From positions 62,001 through 126,000 of the forward strand of contig JBMNJZ010000001.1 of assembly GCA_050951925.1 (NCBI GenBank): DNA of 64,000 nt. The letters run 5' to 3'. Positions 43,046 through 51,443 of this stretch are shown here, piece by piece; positions within the stretch are counted from its first letter, which is position 1, and the number at the start of each line of letters is the position of its first letter. The stretch comes from UBA1046 sp012511325. GTDB taxonomy: Bacteria > Bacillota > Clostridia > Saccharofermentanales > DTU023. The position numbers and the translations under genes were made by a program. The notes below the pieces were generated by a model. That model was not told the origin of the DNA, did no database searches, and was given only the letters and a program-made list of their open reading frames with translations.

Positions 43046-44191
43046 TTAGTTTTTAACGGTTCGCCATTGTTTTTGTTTCAGGCGCCGGACCAGAAGATTC
43101 AGGGCAAAGAAGCCGCAGAGAAAGCCAAGCTGGATCAAGATATCGGGCAGGATCCCTCCCCAGGTAAAGTCCGGCTGAAAGATGGCTTCATTGATATTGA
43201 TAAAGTAGTAGATCGGAAAGAAGCGGGCCAGGATAAGGGAGATGTCAGGCAGGAATTCCCGCGGAACCATGCCGCCGGAAATAAAGCCGAAACCCATCGC
43301 TAGCACATTTCCTATTGCAGATATGGAGTTATGTTTCTGAGTCAGGCTGTAGATGAAGTTAAAGATACTGAGTATTGCCAGACACAGCAAAGTCACGTTC
43401 AGCACCATCGGTCCCAGATGTTCCAGGTAAAGGCGGGTCATATTCCCTCCGGGTACCAGAGGGTAGAGCATGATCGGCAACAGGGAGATCAGGAGCAGCG
43501 TGAGCTGGCCCAGCAACAGTTCTTGCTGGAAGGTTAATTTGCTCTTGCCGGAGACTTCATTTCGCAGCTGCAGCTGCTCATCGCCGAAGTCGGCCATCAC
43601 CATACCTACCGCTAGGAAAATCAGCAAGGAGATAATATAGGCGCCGGAATTGAAGTAGAGCAGAACATGATTTTCTGTTTCCGCCTGATCCGAAGCCAGG
43701 AATTGGATCTCGCTGTCTGCCGTCAACGCTTCGCGTACGCGATCTGTGTCGAATTTGCCGTTTTCATAGGCAGCTTTCGAAAACATGAGGAATTTCTGGA
43801 CTTTCATTTCGCCAAAATAGGCCTGAGCGGACGCGCGGTTCTTGATCATGCCGACTGCCTCTTGCCCTGAAAGGACATTTTGCTCGAGATCCTCATAGAT
43901 GGTCATGGTCAGGTCATAGCGGTCATTGAAGATGCCGCGTTTTTGCTCGGTAGTGTCCGAGTCGATCAGATAAACCTGATTGCCGCTTTCCAGATAAGAG
44001 ATCAAGTCACGGGACAGCTCCGATTCGGAGTAGTCAACCAGACCGATCTTGAGTGAGACATCCTCAAAGCTTTGCTTTTCCTGAACTGTCATTGTGATAA
44101 TTATCGATATGGCCAGGAAGATGCCGACAATAGGTATGATGATGATCTTCTTGCGCCAGGTGAGCTGTAGAAAGGCTTTATATACTGTCAT
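43046..44191 (-). CDS. ABC-2 type transporter permease
   Basis: A 381-residue permease. Membrane segment at residues about 16-34, a large extracytoplasmic domain (about 35-180), then five segments (from NSGAYIISLLIFLAVGMVMADFGDEQ) with the ABC-2 landmarks FGFISGGMVPREFLP and ARFFPIYYFIN. This is the YhgE/DrrB-like exporter layout. It overlaps the next permease gene by 14 bp and forms a heterodimer-type exporter with it and the ATPase upstream. The substrate is unknown (drug, lipid or peptide). Confidence 0.87.
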   Translation of the reverse strand: MTVYKAFLQLTWRKKIIIIPIVGIFLAISIIITMTVQEKQSFEDVSLKIGLVDYSESELSRDLISYLESGNQVYLIDSDTTEQKRGIFNDRYDLTMTIYEDLEQNVLSGQEAVGMIKNRASAQAYFGEMKVQKFLMFSKAAYENGKFDTDRVREALTADSEIQFLASDQAETENHVLLYFNSGAYIISLLIFLAVGMVMADFGDEQLQLRNEVSGKSKLTFQQELLLGQLTLLLISLLPIMLYPLVPGGNMTRLYLEHLGPMVLNVTLLCLAILSIFNFIYSLTQKHNSISAIGNVLAMGFGFISGGMVPREFLPDISLILARFFPIYYFININEAIFQPDFTWGGILPDILIQLGFLCGFFALNLLVRRLKQKQWRTVKN

Positions 44192-45233
44192 ATGATCTCC
44201 TCCCTATCCAAATCATTGAGATCAGGAATAAGAGCAGCGATAGCGCGACCAGACGAACTAGCGGCAGATAGATTCTGGAAGTCTCCGCCAGCACATTGAC
44301 AGATACCAGGGCATCGTTGACGATAGTGACTGGATTGAATCTGGCCAGAAGCGGCAACTTGTCCTCGACAAAATGTTTGACCTGGGGGTTCATCATGCCG
44401 GTAAAAAAGGACAGTATAAGGGTAACCGTGGTGCCAAGTCCGACTTTGCCATCCAGCTGCAGTTTATTCGAGGTGGAGATAATGGCACCGAAAGCGACCC
44501 CGAACAGGCTGGCCGCAAATAAAATCAGTATGGTTGGAGCAAAGTTGCTGACCAGCGTCACACCCAGAACCAGCTGAATGTACACCAGGGCGATTATATT
44601 CGATAAAAAGCAAAAGAGCAGAGAGACAACGGCGGAAGTAATCACTACGGTACCCTTGCTCAGGGGGGATACACTAAGCCGGGCACCAAGTGTGGAAATA
44701 TTTGCCTGATAGGTGGAAAAGCTGGTAACCGCGGTAAAGTAGCTGTAGATTGAGATCATACCGATCAGGGTATACATGAAATATTGCATAGAGCTGAGAT
44801 TGATCGCTTCATCTTTGGTATAGACAGCGGTGAAATCATAGCGCTCCGGCGGCAGTTGCAGCTTTTGCATCTGGACAATCTGATCCATGATGCCCTTGAT
44901 GATGCTGACTTGGACACCGCTTTTCTTGATCAGGAGGCTGCCGTCGGCTTTGATATAGGCGACGAGATTTTCCGCCTCCAGCTCTGTACGGGCGGCTTCT
45001 TCGTCCATTTGTTCGAGATCTAAGACCTCTATTGTCTCCAGAATTTGGTAATAGGGATTGTCCTGGCCGGCGGCGACTTTGATCGTGGTGAGCTCCGGCG
45101 CGTCCAGCTTCTGGAAAGCCAGGAAGAAGAAAGTGCTGAGCAGGATGGGAAAGGCGATCAGCCAAAAAATTGCGCCTTTGTCGCGGACCGTTTCCAGAAA
45201 TATATATTTTATATTAAGCCGAAGATTCTTCAT
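44178..45233 (-). CDS. ABC-2 type transporter permease
   Basis: A 351-residue partner of the downstream permease with the same layout. N-terminal segment (about 18-39, GAIFWLIAFPILLSTFFFLAF), an extracytoplasmic domain, then C-terminal segments with ARLSVSPLSKGTVVI and SFFTGMMNPQVKHFVEDKLPLLARFNPV. It is separated from the ATPase gene by an unusually GC-rich 139-bp spacer, but the orientation and order (ATPase, permease, permease) indicate one operon. Confidence 0.87.
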   Translation of the reverse strand: MKNLRLNIKYIFLETVRDKGAIFWLIAFPILLSTFFFLAFQKLDAPELTTIKVAAGQDNPYYQILETIEVLDLEQMDEEAARTELEAENLVAYIKADGSLLIKKSGVQVSIIKGIMDQIVQMQKLQLPPERYDFTAVYTKDEAINLSSMQYFMYTLIGMISIYSYFTAVTSFSTYQANISTLGARLSVSPLSKGTVVITSAVVSLLFCFLSNIIALVYIQLVLGVTLVSNFAPTILILFAASLFGVAFGAIISTSNKLQLDGKVGLGTTVTLILSFFTGMMNPQVKHFVEDKLPLLARFNPVTIVNDALVSVNVLAETSRIYLPLVRLVALSLLLFLISMIWIGRRSYDSI

Positions 45234-45372
45234 TTAATTGGCGGCTCCTTCTATGATGTACGGCAGTCGGTCGGGGCGGGTGCCGGGCGGGTGCCGGGCG
45301 GAACCGGTATCGCCGGCTGCGGCGCGGCAAGACACACAGGCCGAGTGCCGGGGCGACCCGACGGCGCCTTCG
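45234..45372. other. GC-rich spacer with short direct repeat
   Basis: This 139-bp spacer between ATPase and permease genes is much richer in G and C than its surroundings. It includes a direct repeat of about 11 bp (GCGGGTGCCGG twice near 45277-45298). No gene or terminator with a T-run was recognised. It may fold strongly in the mRNA. Confidence 0.5.
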
Positions 45373-46308
45373 TCACTCCCTGAGCTCCTTGCCGGTCAAC
45401 TCGAAGAAGACATCGTTCAGCGAGGGCAGCTCGTTATACACTTCGAGGAAGTTGATGTCGTGCCGGCTGAAGTAGTCCAGGAGTTTTTTCAGATTGGAAT
45501 TGGACTCTTGGAAGCGGATCAGATATTTGCGCTCCTCCAGCTTGCGGACATCCAGTACATTGCCAAGGGCATTGAGGCGATCCTCTAGGTTTTCGTAGTC
45601 CAGATCGAAGGTGACGGTCACTTTTTCTTTAACGGTTATGCCGTGCTTAAGCTCGTTGGCAGTACCGCTGGCAATGCTGCGGCCGGCGTCCATGATGACG
45701 ATGCGATCGCAGAGGTACTCGGCTTCTTCGAGATAATGCGTTGTGTAGACTATGGTCGAGCCGTGGTCGCGCAGGGTCTTGATATTGTCGAGCAGGAACT
45801 GCCGGCTCTGGGCATCCACTGCCACTGTCGGCTCGTCGAGAAAGATCAGTTCCGGCCTGTGCGCGATGCCGCAAGCAACATTGAGCCGGCGCTTGAGGCC
45901 GCCGGAGAGCTGCTTAGGCAGGAATTTGCGGTACTTATCGATATCTACATATTCGATAGCGCCATCGACATATTGGCGGCGCCGGGCCTTGTCGTTGATA
46001 TAGAGGCCACAGAAGTAGTCGATATTCTGGTAGACAGTAAGATTCGTGAAGTAGGCCAGCTCCTGAGGCACAACGCCGATCTTGGCTTTGAGATCGTAGC
46101 GATCGGGGTTCAACTGTTCGCCGAAGACCTTGATCTCGCCGCTCTGGTATTTGAGCAGAGAGAGAATCGTGTTGATCACCGTGGTTTTGCCGGAGCCGTT
46201 CGGCCCGAGCAGGCCCAGGATCTCCCCTTCTGCTACTTGGAGATCAAAATTATCCACTGCGACGAGGTCGCCGTATTTTTTCGTCAGGCCATTTACTTCA
46301 ATTATCAT
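45373..46308 (-). CDS. ABC transporter ATP-binding protein (drug-exporter type)
   Basis: A 311-residue ATPase of the DrrA/CcmA-like exporter class. Walker A GLLGPNGSGKT (about 33-43), Q-loop VVPQELAYFTNLTVY, signature LSGGLKRRLNVACG, Walker B LIFLDEPTVAVD, and H-loop VYTTHYLEEAEYLCDRI. About 85 C-terminal residues beyond the catalytic domain are typical of this class. A candidate promoter with an extended -10 lies 43 bp upstream, inside a decayed gene. Confidence 0.92.
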   Translation of the reverse strand: MIIEVNGLTKKYGDLVAVDNFDLQVAEGEILGLLGPNGSGKTTVINTILSLLKYQSGEIKVFGEQLNPDRYDLKAKIGVVPQELAYFTNLTVYQNIDYFCGLYINDKARRRQYVDGAIEYVDIDKYRKFLPKQLSGGLKRRLNVACGIAHRPELIFLDEPTVAVDAQSRQFLLDNIKTLRDHGSTIVYTTHYLEEAEYLCDRIVIMDAGRSIASGTANELKHGITVKEKVTVTFDLDYENLEDRLNALGNVLDVRKLEERKYLIRFQESNSNLKKLLDYFSRHDINFLEVYNELPSLNDVFFELTGKELRE

Positions 46309-46344
46309 GCAGGCATCTCCCTTTGTCGGCCCTTGTGCCGGACC

Positions 46345-46580
46345 GTACTAATTATAGCAACTGCATTCCCGCCTTGAAACCCCGGGTCTGTATCTTCGGA
46401 AACGCCCCTTGTAAAATGCACGTAAACTTTGCAAAGCAGAATTTGCCAAAATGATCTTGGCTTCGGGCAGAGTGGCGCGCAGAGCATGGCATTGGAGATG
46501 AAGCAGATATCGGTGCAGACGCCGATTATCTTAATGGAACAGATCTTTGTCCTCTTATAACTGAGATGAATATATTGGAT
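46345..46580 (-). pseudogene. decayed nicotinamidase/isochorismatase-family gene fragment
   Basis: The minus strand encodes SIKIIGVCTDICFISNAML, a near-perfect match to the nicotinamidase-type catalytic cysteine region (V-G-V-C-T-D-I-C-V-I-S-N-A). A frame change follows, and then LPEAKIILANSAL, the expected next segment (L-P-E-A-x-I-x-V). The N-terminal two thirds and a proper end are missing. This is a frameshifted, truncated relic, not a functional gene. Confidence 0.65.
46351..46356 (-). promoter_or_regulatory. candidate extended -10 of the ABC exporter operon
   Basis: TGCTATAAT on the minus strand (TATAAT at 46356-46351) is an extended -10. A poor -35 (TTTCAA) is found 17 bp upstream. 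It lies 43 bp before the ATPase start and appears to have arisen in the relic of the decayed gene. Confidence 0.5.
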
Positions 46581-46683
46581 CGGACGGCCGGGCCGGATTG
46601 AGTCATTTTCTTCGCATTGGTATCGCAATAGTAGTAAAATAGGGAATATTAATAATTAATCGGATGATTGTGAGATTGAAGCA

Positions 46684-47223
46684 ATGAGACTGTTTATTGG
46701 AGCTAAGCTGGCGGACGAACATGTTGAAGCACTGCTGGCGGCGCAGAGGGTGCTGCAGGCTAATAGCGAGCAGCTATCTTTGACGAAGCCGGAAAATCTG
46801 CATTTGACACTGCACTTCCTGGGTGAGCTCGACCAGCCGGATGTGCTGTTGGCACAAGAAGTCATGATGCGAGCCAAATTCCCCGCCAAAGAGGAACTTA
46901 CCGGTTCGATCGCAGGCTACGGATCGTTCAAAAGGGATGACGGCGAGCTGATCTTTGCTAAACTGGATGCCAGTGAGGGCTGTTACTTGATGCTGGAACA
47001 GATCTACAAGGGTCTGAAGAAAAATAACTTGCCTCTCCCCGATCGCCCCTGGCTGCCGCATATAACCTTGGCCAGGCGTACCCGTTTGCATATGCCGCTA
47101 GAGGATTTGGCCGCTGAGCTGCCGATAACAAAGGAGCCGGTTGAACTGCAGAATATCATCCTCTTTAAGAGTGAATTTACCGACAAGGGTATGTGTTACA
47201 CTCCGATCTTGCGCCGGGTCTAA
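46684..47223 (+). CDS. thpR: RNA 2',3'-cyclic phosphodiesterase (2'-5' RNA ligase family)
   Basis: A 179-residue 2H phosphoesterase that opens 2',3'-cyclic phosphates on RNA. It has both H-x-T/S-x motifs: ENLHLTLHFLGEL (about residues 38-50) and LPHITLARRT (about 120-130). It begins MRLFIGAKL, and size and motif spacing are standard for ThpR/LigT. It is 16 bp upstream of the DMT exporter gene, probably in one transcript. Confidence 0.92.
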   Translation: MRLFIGAKLADEHVEALLAAQRVLQANSEQLSLTKPENLHLTLHFLGELDQPDVLLAQEVMMRAKFPAKEELTGSIAGYGSFKRDDGELIFAKLDASEGCYLMLEQIYKGLKKNNLPLPDRPWLPHITLARRTRLHMPLEDLAAELPITKEPVELQNIILFKSEFTDKGMCYTPILRRV

Positions 47224-47239
47224 AACTGTGAAGGGATTA

Positions 47240-48166
47240 ATGGCAGAAGAACAGCAGAAAACGAGCGGACGCCTGTTGGCTCCGGTGGCCATCTTGTGTA
47301 CGGCACTCTGGGGCAGCGCCTCTCCCGTTATTAAAGTCGGTTACGAATATTTTCAACTTGACCCCTCAGATGTCTACGGGATCTTGCTCTTTGCCGGCGC
47401 CAGATTTTTTGGCAGCGGCTTTCTCACACTAATTCTGAGCCGACTGGTAACAGGCGAAAAGCCTCGTCTGTACCGCGGTCTGGTAGGACCGGCCATTACT
47501 ATGGCTCTGACCCAGACTGCCGGACAGTATTTCTTTTTCTATATGGGCCTGACCATTGTCACCGGCGCCTCCGCCGCTCTGATTAGCTCGACCGGTACCT
47601 TCTTTGCCGTGATCATTGCGGTGATTATCGGCATTGAGATGATTAACGGCCGCAAAATTGCCGGGATTTTTCTGGGCATGCTCGGTATTGTCGTACTCAA
47701 TCTGGGTACAAATTTCAGCTTTACTTTCCGCTGGAATGGTGAACTCTTCATCCTGCTGTCGGCAATCTGTTATTCCCTGGCCAATATCTTCGTCAAGCTC
47801 TTTGGCAAAAAACATGAACCGATTGCTCTGACCAGTTATCAATTCCTGATCGGCGGGACGCTGATTTCGCTGATAGGTTATCTGGGAGGCGGACGGCTGA
47901 TCTGGCCCGGTTTCGCCAAGAGTCTGGTTCTCTTCTACCTGATGCTGGTCTCAGCTGTGGCATACGGACTCTGGAATTGGCTGCTGAAGCGCCATGATGT
48001 CTCCAAAGTTGTTATTTTCCATACCCTGACCCCGGTCTTCGGCGCACTCTTTTCCTGGATTATACTGGGCGAAAACATCTGGCGCTGGCAGACACTGGTC
48101 GCAATGCTTTTAGTTGCGCTTGGCATCTTGTTGCTGAACTGGAAGAGCGAAAAGAAAAAAACCTAA
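47240..48166 (+). CDS. EamA/DMT-family transporter
   Basis: A 308-residue membrane protein with ten predicted segments in two EamA repeats. The first repeat starts ILCTALWGSASPVIKVG. The second repeat starts GELFILLSAICYSLANIFVKL, with the end signature FHTLTPVFGALFSWIILGE. It probably exports metabolites or amino acids. The start at 47240 is favoured by AAGGG upstream and by the position of the first membrane segment. Confidence 0.9.
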   Translation: MAEEQQKTSGRLLAPVAILCTALWGSASPVIKVGYEYFQLDPSDVYGILLFAGARFFGSGFLTLILSRLVTGEKPRLYRGLVGPAITMALTQTAGQYFFFYMGLTIVTGASAALISSTGTFFAVIIAVIIGIEMINGRKIAGIFLGMLGIVVLNLGTNFSFTFRWNGELFILLSAICYSLANIFVKLFGKKHEPIALTSYQFLIGGTLISLIGYLGGGRLIWPGFAKSLVLFYLMLVSAVAYGLWNWLLKRHDVSKVVIFHTLTPVFGALFSWIILGENIWRWQTLVAMLLVALGILLLNWKSEKKKT

Positions 48167-48250
48167 GCTTATTCAAGCCGGATATCTAAGTTTTCTTCCC
48201 GGAAATAGTTGAAGCAACTGCAGCAAGCCCCTTGGCCTCAAGGAAATACT

Positions 48251-49033
48251 TCAGTTTTCTTCCCAGATATAGTTAAAGCCCCATCTGTGGTATTGTTCGC
48301 GGATATCGTCAATATATGGCTGGTCAGCTCGGCCAAAAGGACGGCTTTCGGGTAGGGCATAATAGAGTCCGGCGTATTGCGTACTGCCGAAGTAAGCTGT
48401 ACCGGTTAAACGCCGGTAAGCGCCTTCGACCCCAACTCCTTCGTATCTATCCAGGCTCTTCAGGTCGTTCTCATTTATTACCCAGATCAAGATCGGTACA
48501 AAACTTCCCGGCTGACAATCAATGGAGGCATAGGGTTTTTTGGAGCTATAGCGATACACTAGTTTGAAGTCCTTCATAATACCGGGACCGACCAGGCGGG
48601 ATCCGGAACATCTGGATGCCATCTGCCTCTGATTCATATTGCTGCCGTAGGCAAAGTAAAGAATTTCACCGGGTTGCAGCCGATAGCTTTTATAAACGGC
48701 GTAGTAATTATCCAGCAGATTCAATGCTTGCCAACGGATTGCTGTTGCGTCGGTACTGTTACCTGCCCGGCATTTCAGATTGAACAAGCTGCCGGGAACC
48801 TTGTGCCATTGTTCTAATAAAGACGATGACAGTTCCTCGACATAAGGTGTCTCTTCCATTGCCAGACGATCAAACCCGGCTTGCAGCAAGACTTTAACAG
48901 CGCTCAGATATCTGAGGCAGGCAGACTCGTCCGGAGAACTGATACTACCGGTTGGCGCCTTCGTCATTGCTAAAAAATCGCTGATGATTTGTGTTTCCGC
49001 TTGATATTTGTTGTCGTTTACTGTGTTTTTCAT
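48251..49033 (-). CDS. gamma-glutamylcyclotransferase-fold protein with N-terminal extension
   Basis: The C-terminal half (from about residue 122) is a GGCT fold: ILYFAYGSNMNQRQM (substrate-binding YGSN loop), a beta core, and LKSLDRYEGV with the catalytic glutamate. The N-terminal 120 residues form a helical domain not recognised. GGCT proteins act on gamma-glutamyl amines or peptides. It is convergent with the DMT exporter gene. A short duplicate of its 3' end (encoding CFNYFREEN) lies just downstream near 48185-48220. Confidence 0.8.
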   Translation of the reverse strand: MKNTVNDNKYQAETQIISDFLAMTKAPTGSISSPDESACLRYLSAVKVLLQAGFDRLAMEETPYVEELSSSLLEQWHKVPGSLFNLKCRAGNSTDATAIRWQALNLLDNYYAVYKSYRLQPGEILYFAYGSNMNQRQMASRCSGSRLVGPGIMKDFKLVYRYSSKKPYASIDCQPGSFVPILIWVINENDLKSLDRYEGVGVEGAYRRLTGTAYFGSTQYAGLYYALPESRPFGRADQPYIDDIREQYHRWGFNYIWEEN

Positions 49034-49071
49034 TTTGATTTCTCGGGTTGTTGGTGGAAGAAGCGTCCGGA

Positions 49072-49200
49072 TCAGATCGGGACTTCGAATTTGCGGTCGT
49101 AAAGCAGGACAGCAATGAAGATGACCAACACGGAACCGGCAATCAGTGTGGAGATAGCGTCATATAATATCGGTACGCCGCTGATGATTACGGTTAGACA
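49072..49200 (-). pseudogene. C-terminal remnant of a membrane permease gene
   Basis: The minus strand has an open frame, without a start, encoding VIISGVPILYDAISTLIAG followed by SVLVIFIAVLLYDRKFEVPI and a stop. That is one membrane segment and a short polar tail, as at the end of an ABC permease. A stop codon lies just upstream in frame. It sits next to an ABC-2 permease gene, suggesting a duplicated and lost neighbour. Confidence 0.45.
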
Positions 49201-49225
49201 TTAACTGCGTTACCGGAGATAATGC

Positions 49226-50152
49226 TCAGCGCAGGTCGATCCGCGCCAGGCGGCGCCGGGTTAGGATAAAGCTGATAATAATGAAAACGAACATTACGAG
49301 AAGGATCCCCAGCCCGATATCAATATAGCCATCGTTGGCAAAAATAATTTCGGCGGGCAGGTCCTGACCGAAGTTATCACCCATCATACCCAGATCGAGG
49401 AAACGCCTGACCGGCATGGCGGTGACAATCCTGGTCTTAAGAACATCCCCGGCCACAATACTGCCGGAACTAATAGCGTCGAGCGAGACTGAAAGCCTGA
49501 GGCTGAGCGGAAAGAATAGGAACGCCAGCAGCCCAACGATCTGTTGAATAATATAGAGGATTATATAAACGATAATCGGGCCGCCAAAACTGAAGCGCGA
49601 GAGGCGGCGGCTCATGCCGGTGCTGATACAGAAACTGTAGGTCGCGAAAAAGTAGATAAAGATAAAGAGCCAGAGGACAAAGAGAAGCAACCAGCCGAGA
49701 ACAGAATTCAGTCCGATCTGCTGTGGCCAGCTGACAACTGATTTGATGATATTGCTGAAACCGGCAAAGCCGGTGCGCTCGCTGAGAGTTTTGGCCAAGA
49801 CTATGATAAGAGCGCCGAATAATGCGATAACCGTGGCCAAGAAATATAGCAGGAAAGCCCCCAGCAGCTTACCGTAATAACGCTGGTCGGATGTTACCGG
49901 CAGGGTGTGGGTCAGATAACCCTGATTGGTATAGAGGTGGCGATAGTAATGAATCAGGCTCAAGAGGAGAGCTGCGGGCAGCAGGATTATGGTGGCGATG
50001 GCGGCGATCCCATAGGCGAAACCGCCCAGATAGGGAATGCTCAGACCTTTGGTCAAAAGCGCGCTTAAAAGCAGCAGGCCGTAGATCGGCAAAGCCCATT
50101 TTAACTTGGAGCGGTAGTCACGCAAATCCAACTTGATCAACTTACAAAGCAT
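49226..50152 (-). CDS. ABC-2 type permease (YtrC/D-like)
   Basis: A 308-residue permease with about six membrane segments: YGLLLLSALLTKG, GIAAIATIILLPAALLLSLI, AFLLYFLATVIALFGALIIVLAKTL, LLLFVLWLFIFIYFFATYSF, IIVYIILYIIQQIVGLLAFL and a last one before TRRRLARIDLR. The start at 50152 has GGAG and overlaps the ATPase gene by 11 bp. With the ATPase and GntR regulator this is the three-gene arrangement of the YtrA family. Confidence 0.87.
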   Translation of the reverse strand: MLCKLIKLDLRDYRSKLKWALPIYGLLLLSALLTKGLSIPYLGGFAYGIAAIATIILLPAALLLSLIHYYRHLYTNQGYLTHTLPVTSDQRYYGKLLGAFLLYFLATVIALFGALIIVLAKTLSERTGFAGFSNIIKSVVSWPQQIGLNSVLGWLLLFVLWLFIFIYFFATYSFCISTGMSRRLSRFSFGGPIIVYIILYIIQQIVGLLAFLFFPLSLRLSVSLDAISSGSIVAGDVLKTRIVTAMPVRRFLDLGMMGDNFGQDLPAEIIFANDGYIDIGLGILLVMFVFIIISFILTRRRLARIDLR

Positions 50153-50864
50153 AGTATTCTCCTTTCTCAGGGGCATAGATTTCACGGAATAGGCCGTCAA
50201 TGCTCTTACCCTCTCTGGCACGCAGTTCTTCTACGGAGCGATCCAATCTGATCCGGCCATTGTCCAGGAAGATGACACGGTCAAATAGCATCTCAACATC
50301 ACTGATCAGATGAGTGCTGAGCAGCAAAGTGCTGCCGGGATTGTAATTTATGAGAATGCCGTTCAGGATAGTTTCTCTGGCGGCCGGATCGATACCCCCC
50401 ATCGGCTCGTCTAAAACATACAGTGGCACATCTCTGCTCATAACCAGAGCCAGATTCGCTTTTTCCTGCATGCCCTTGGACATTGTCTTCAGCGTCTGAT
50501 CCAGCTCCAGGCCGAACTCTTCTAACATACGCCGGGCTTTATCTTGGTCGAAATCCCGGTAGAAATCGACAAAGATCCTGAGAGCCTCCCGCATGGTCAG
50601 CGCCGGGTTAAGATAGGTATTTTCCGGTAAATAGGAGACCAGATTATAGGAAGCCTGCGGCTTTTGGCCTCGGATCGCCACACTGCCCTTGTCCGGTTGC
50701 AACAGACCCATGATCAGCTTAATCAGGGTTGTCTTGCCACAGCCGTTGGGACCCAGCAGTCCTACAATCTCACCCTCTGCCAACTCAAAGGACAAGCTTT
50801 CTACCCCCCGCCTTTTGCCATAATTTCTGGTCAGATCTTTTACCTCGACGAATTTAGTTATCAT
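50142..50864 (-). CDS. ABC transporter ATP-binding protein (YtrB-like)
   Basis: A 240-residue ATPase. Walker A GLLGPNGCGKTT (about 34-45), Q-loop YLPENTYL, the modified signature MSKGMQEKANLAL (S-K-G in place of S-G-G, common in this subfamily), Walker B LYVLDEPMGGIDP, and H-loop LLSTHLISDVE. It overlaps the regulator gene by 11 bp and the permease gene by 11 bp. Confidence 0.92.
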   Translation of the reverse strand: MITKFVEVKDLTRNYGKRRGVESLSFELAEGEIVGLLGPNGCGKTTLIKLIMGLLQPDKGSVAIRGQKPQASYNLVSYLPENTYLNPALTMREALRIFVDFYRDFDQDKARRMLEEFGLELDQTLKTMSKGMQEKANLALVMSRDVPLYVLDEPMGGIDPAARETILNGILINYNPGSTLLLSTHLISDVEMLFDRVIFLDNGRIRLDRSVEELRAREGKSIDGLFREIYAPEKGEYYAL

Positions 50865-51219
50865 TCCATCTCTCCTTGATGATCTCGATTATTTCAGCGC
50901 ATTCAATACCAAGCATTTTCATGCGTTGAATGAAGACTTCAATAGCTGTTTGTGATTGTTCTGTGCGCAGCTTCTTGAGCAAAGCATCCGATGCCACAAC
51001 AAAGCGTCCGGTAGTCCTTTCGCTGCGTGTCAGTTCCAGACGATCCATCTCCAAAAAAGCTTTCTGTACCGTATTAGGATTCACACCGTAGTTCATCGCC
51101 ACCTCCCGAACCGAGGGCAGTTGATCGCCACGGACAAGTTGCCCGGACAGAATCTGATCCCGGAAGATCTCCATGATCTGAAGATATATGGGTACATCAT
51201 GTGAAAACTGGTAGCTCAT
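50854..51219 (-). CDS. GntR-family (YtrA-type) transcription regulator
   Basis: A 121-residue repressor with a winged helix at residues 8-75 (IYLQIMEIFRDQILSGQLVRGDQLPSVREVAMNYGVNPNTVQKAF) and only a short C-terminal helical segment, the YtrA subfamily form. It probably represses its own operon. A perfect 7-bp-arm palindrome lies 72 bp upstream (51291-51310). Members of this group often respond to cell-wall antibiotics. Confidence 0.92.
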   Translation of the reverse strand: MSYQFSHDVPIYLQIMEIFRDQILSGQLVRGDQLPSVREVAMNYGVNPNTVQKAFLEMDRLELTRSERTTGRFVVASDALLKKLRTEQSQTAIEVFIQRMKMLGIECAEIIEIIKERWNDN

Positions 51220-51290
51220 GGCTCTCTCCCTCTGTATTATTGTTTAAGTGGCCTAAACTATATAATATTCATGCGCTGAACAATAACCAC

Positions 51291-51310
51291 TGTATTAGTA
51301 GCATAATACA
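51291..51310. promoter_or_regulatory. candidate GntR/YtrA operator
   Basis: TGTATTA-GTAGCA-TAATACA: perfect 7-bp inverted arms with a 6-bp spacer, in the promoter region of the regulator-ATPase-permease operon. Half sites of the G-T-A-T type are usual for this regulator group. The upstream edge also contains further AATACA-like sequence. Confidence 0.6.
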
Positions 51311-51443
51311 ATAATACAAAAGAAGTCAAGTAAAATTTGCGTAAATAATCTATCCTTGCAGCAGTAATACTTCCTATGATCTCCTGTTACAATGTATGGA
51401 AAAAGAGCAGCGATAATAAAAACTTAAGAAAGCGAGTCAAAAT

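Noticed and set aside
42781..43056. 91-codon plus-strand frame upstream of the repeat-protein gene
   Set aside because: No start signal and an unlikely residue mix; it overlaps the end of the real permease gene on the other strand.
46305..46628. 107-codon frame treated as an intact gene
   Set aside because: Only the middle matches the nicotinamidase family and the rest needs a frame change, so it is listed as a relic instead.
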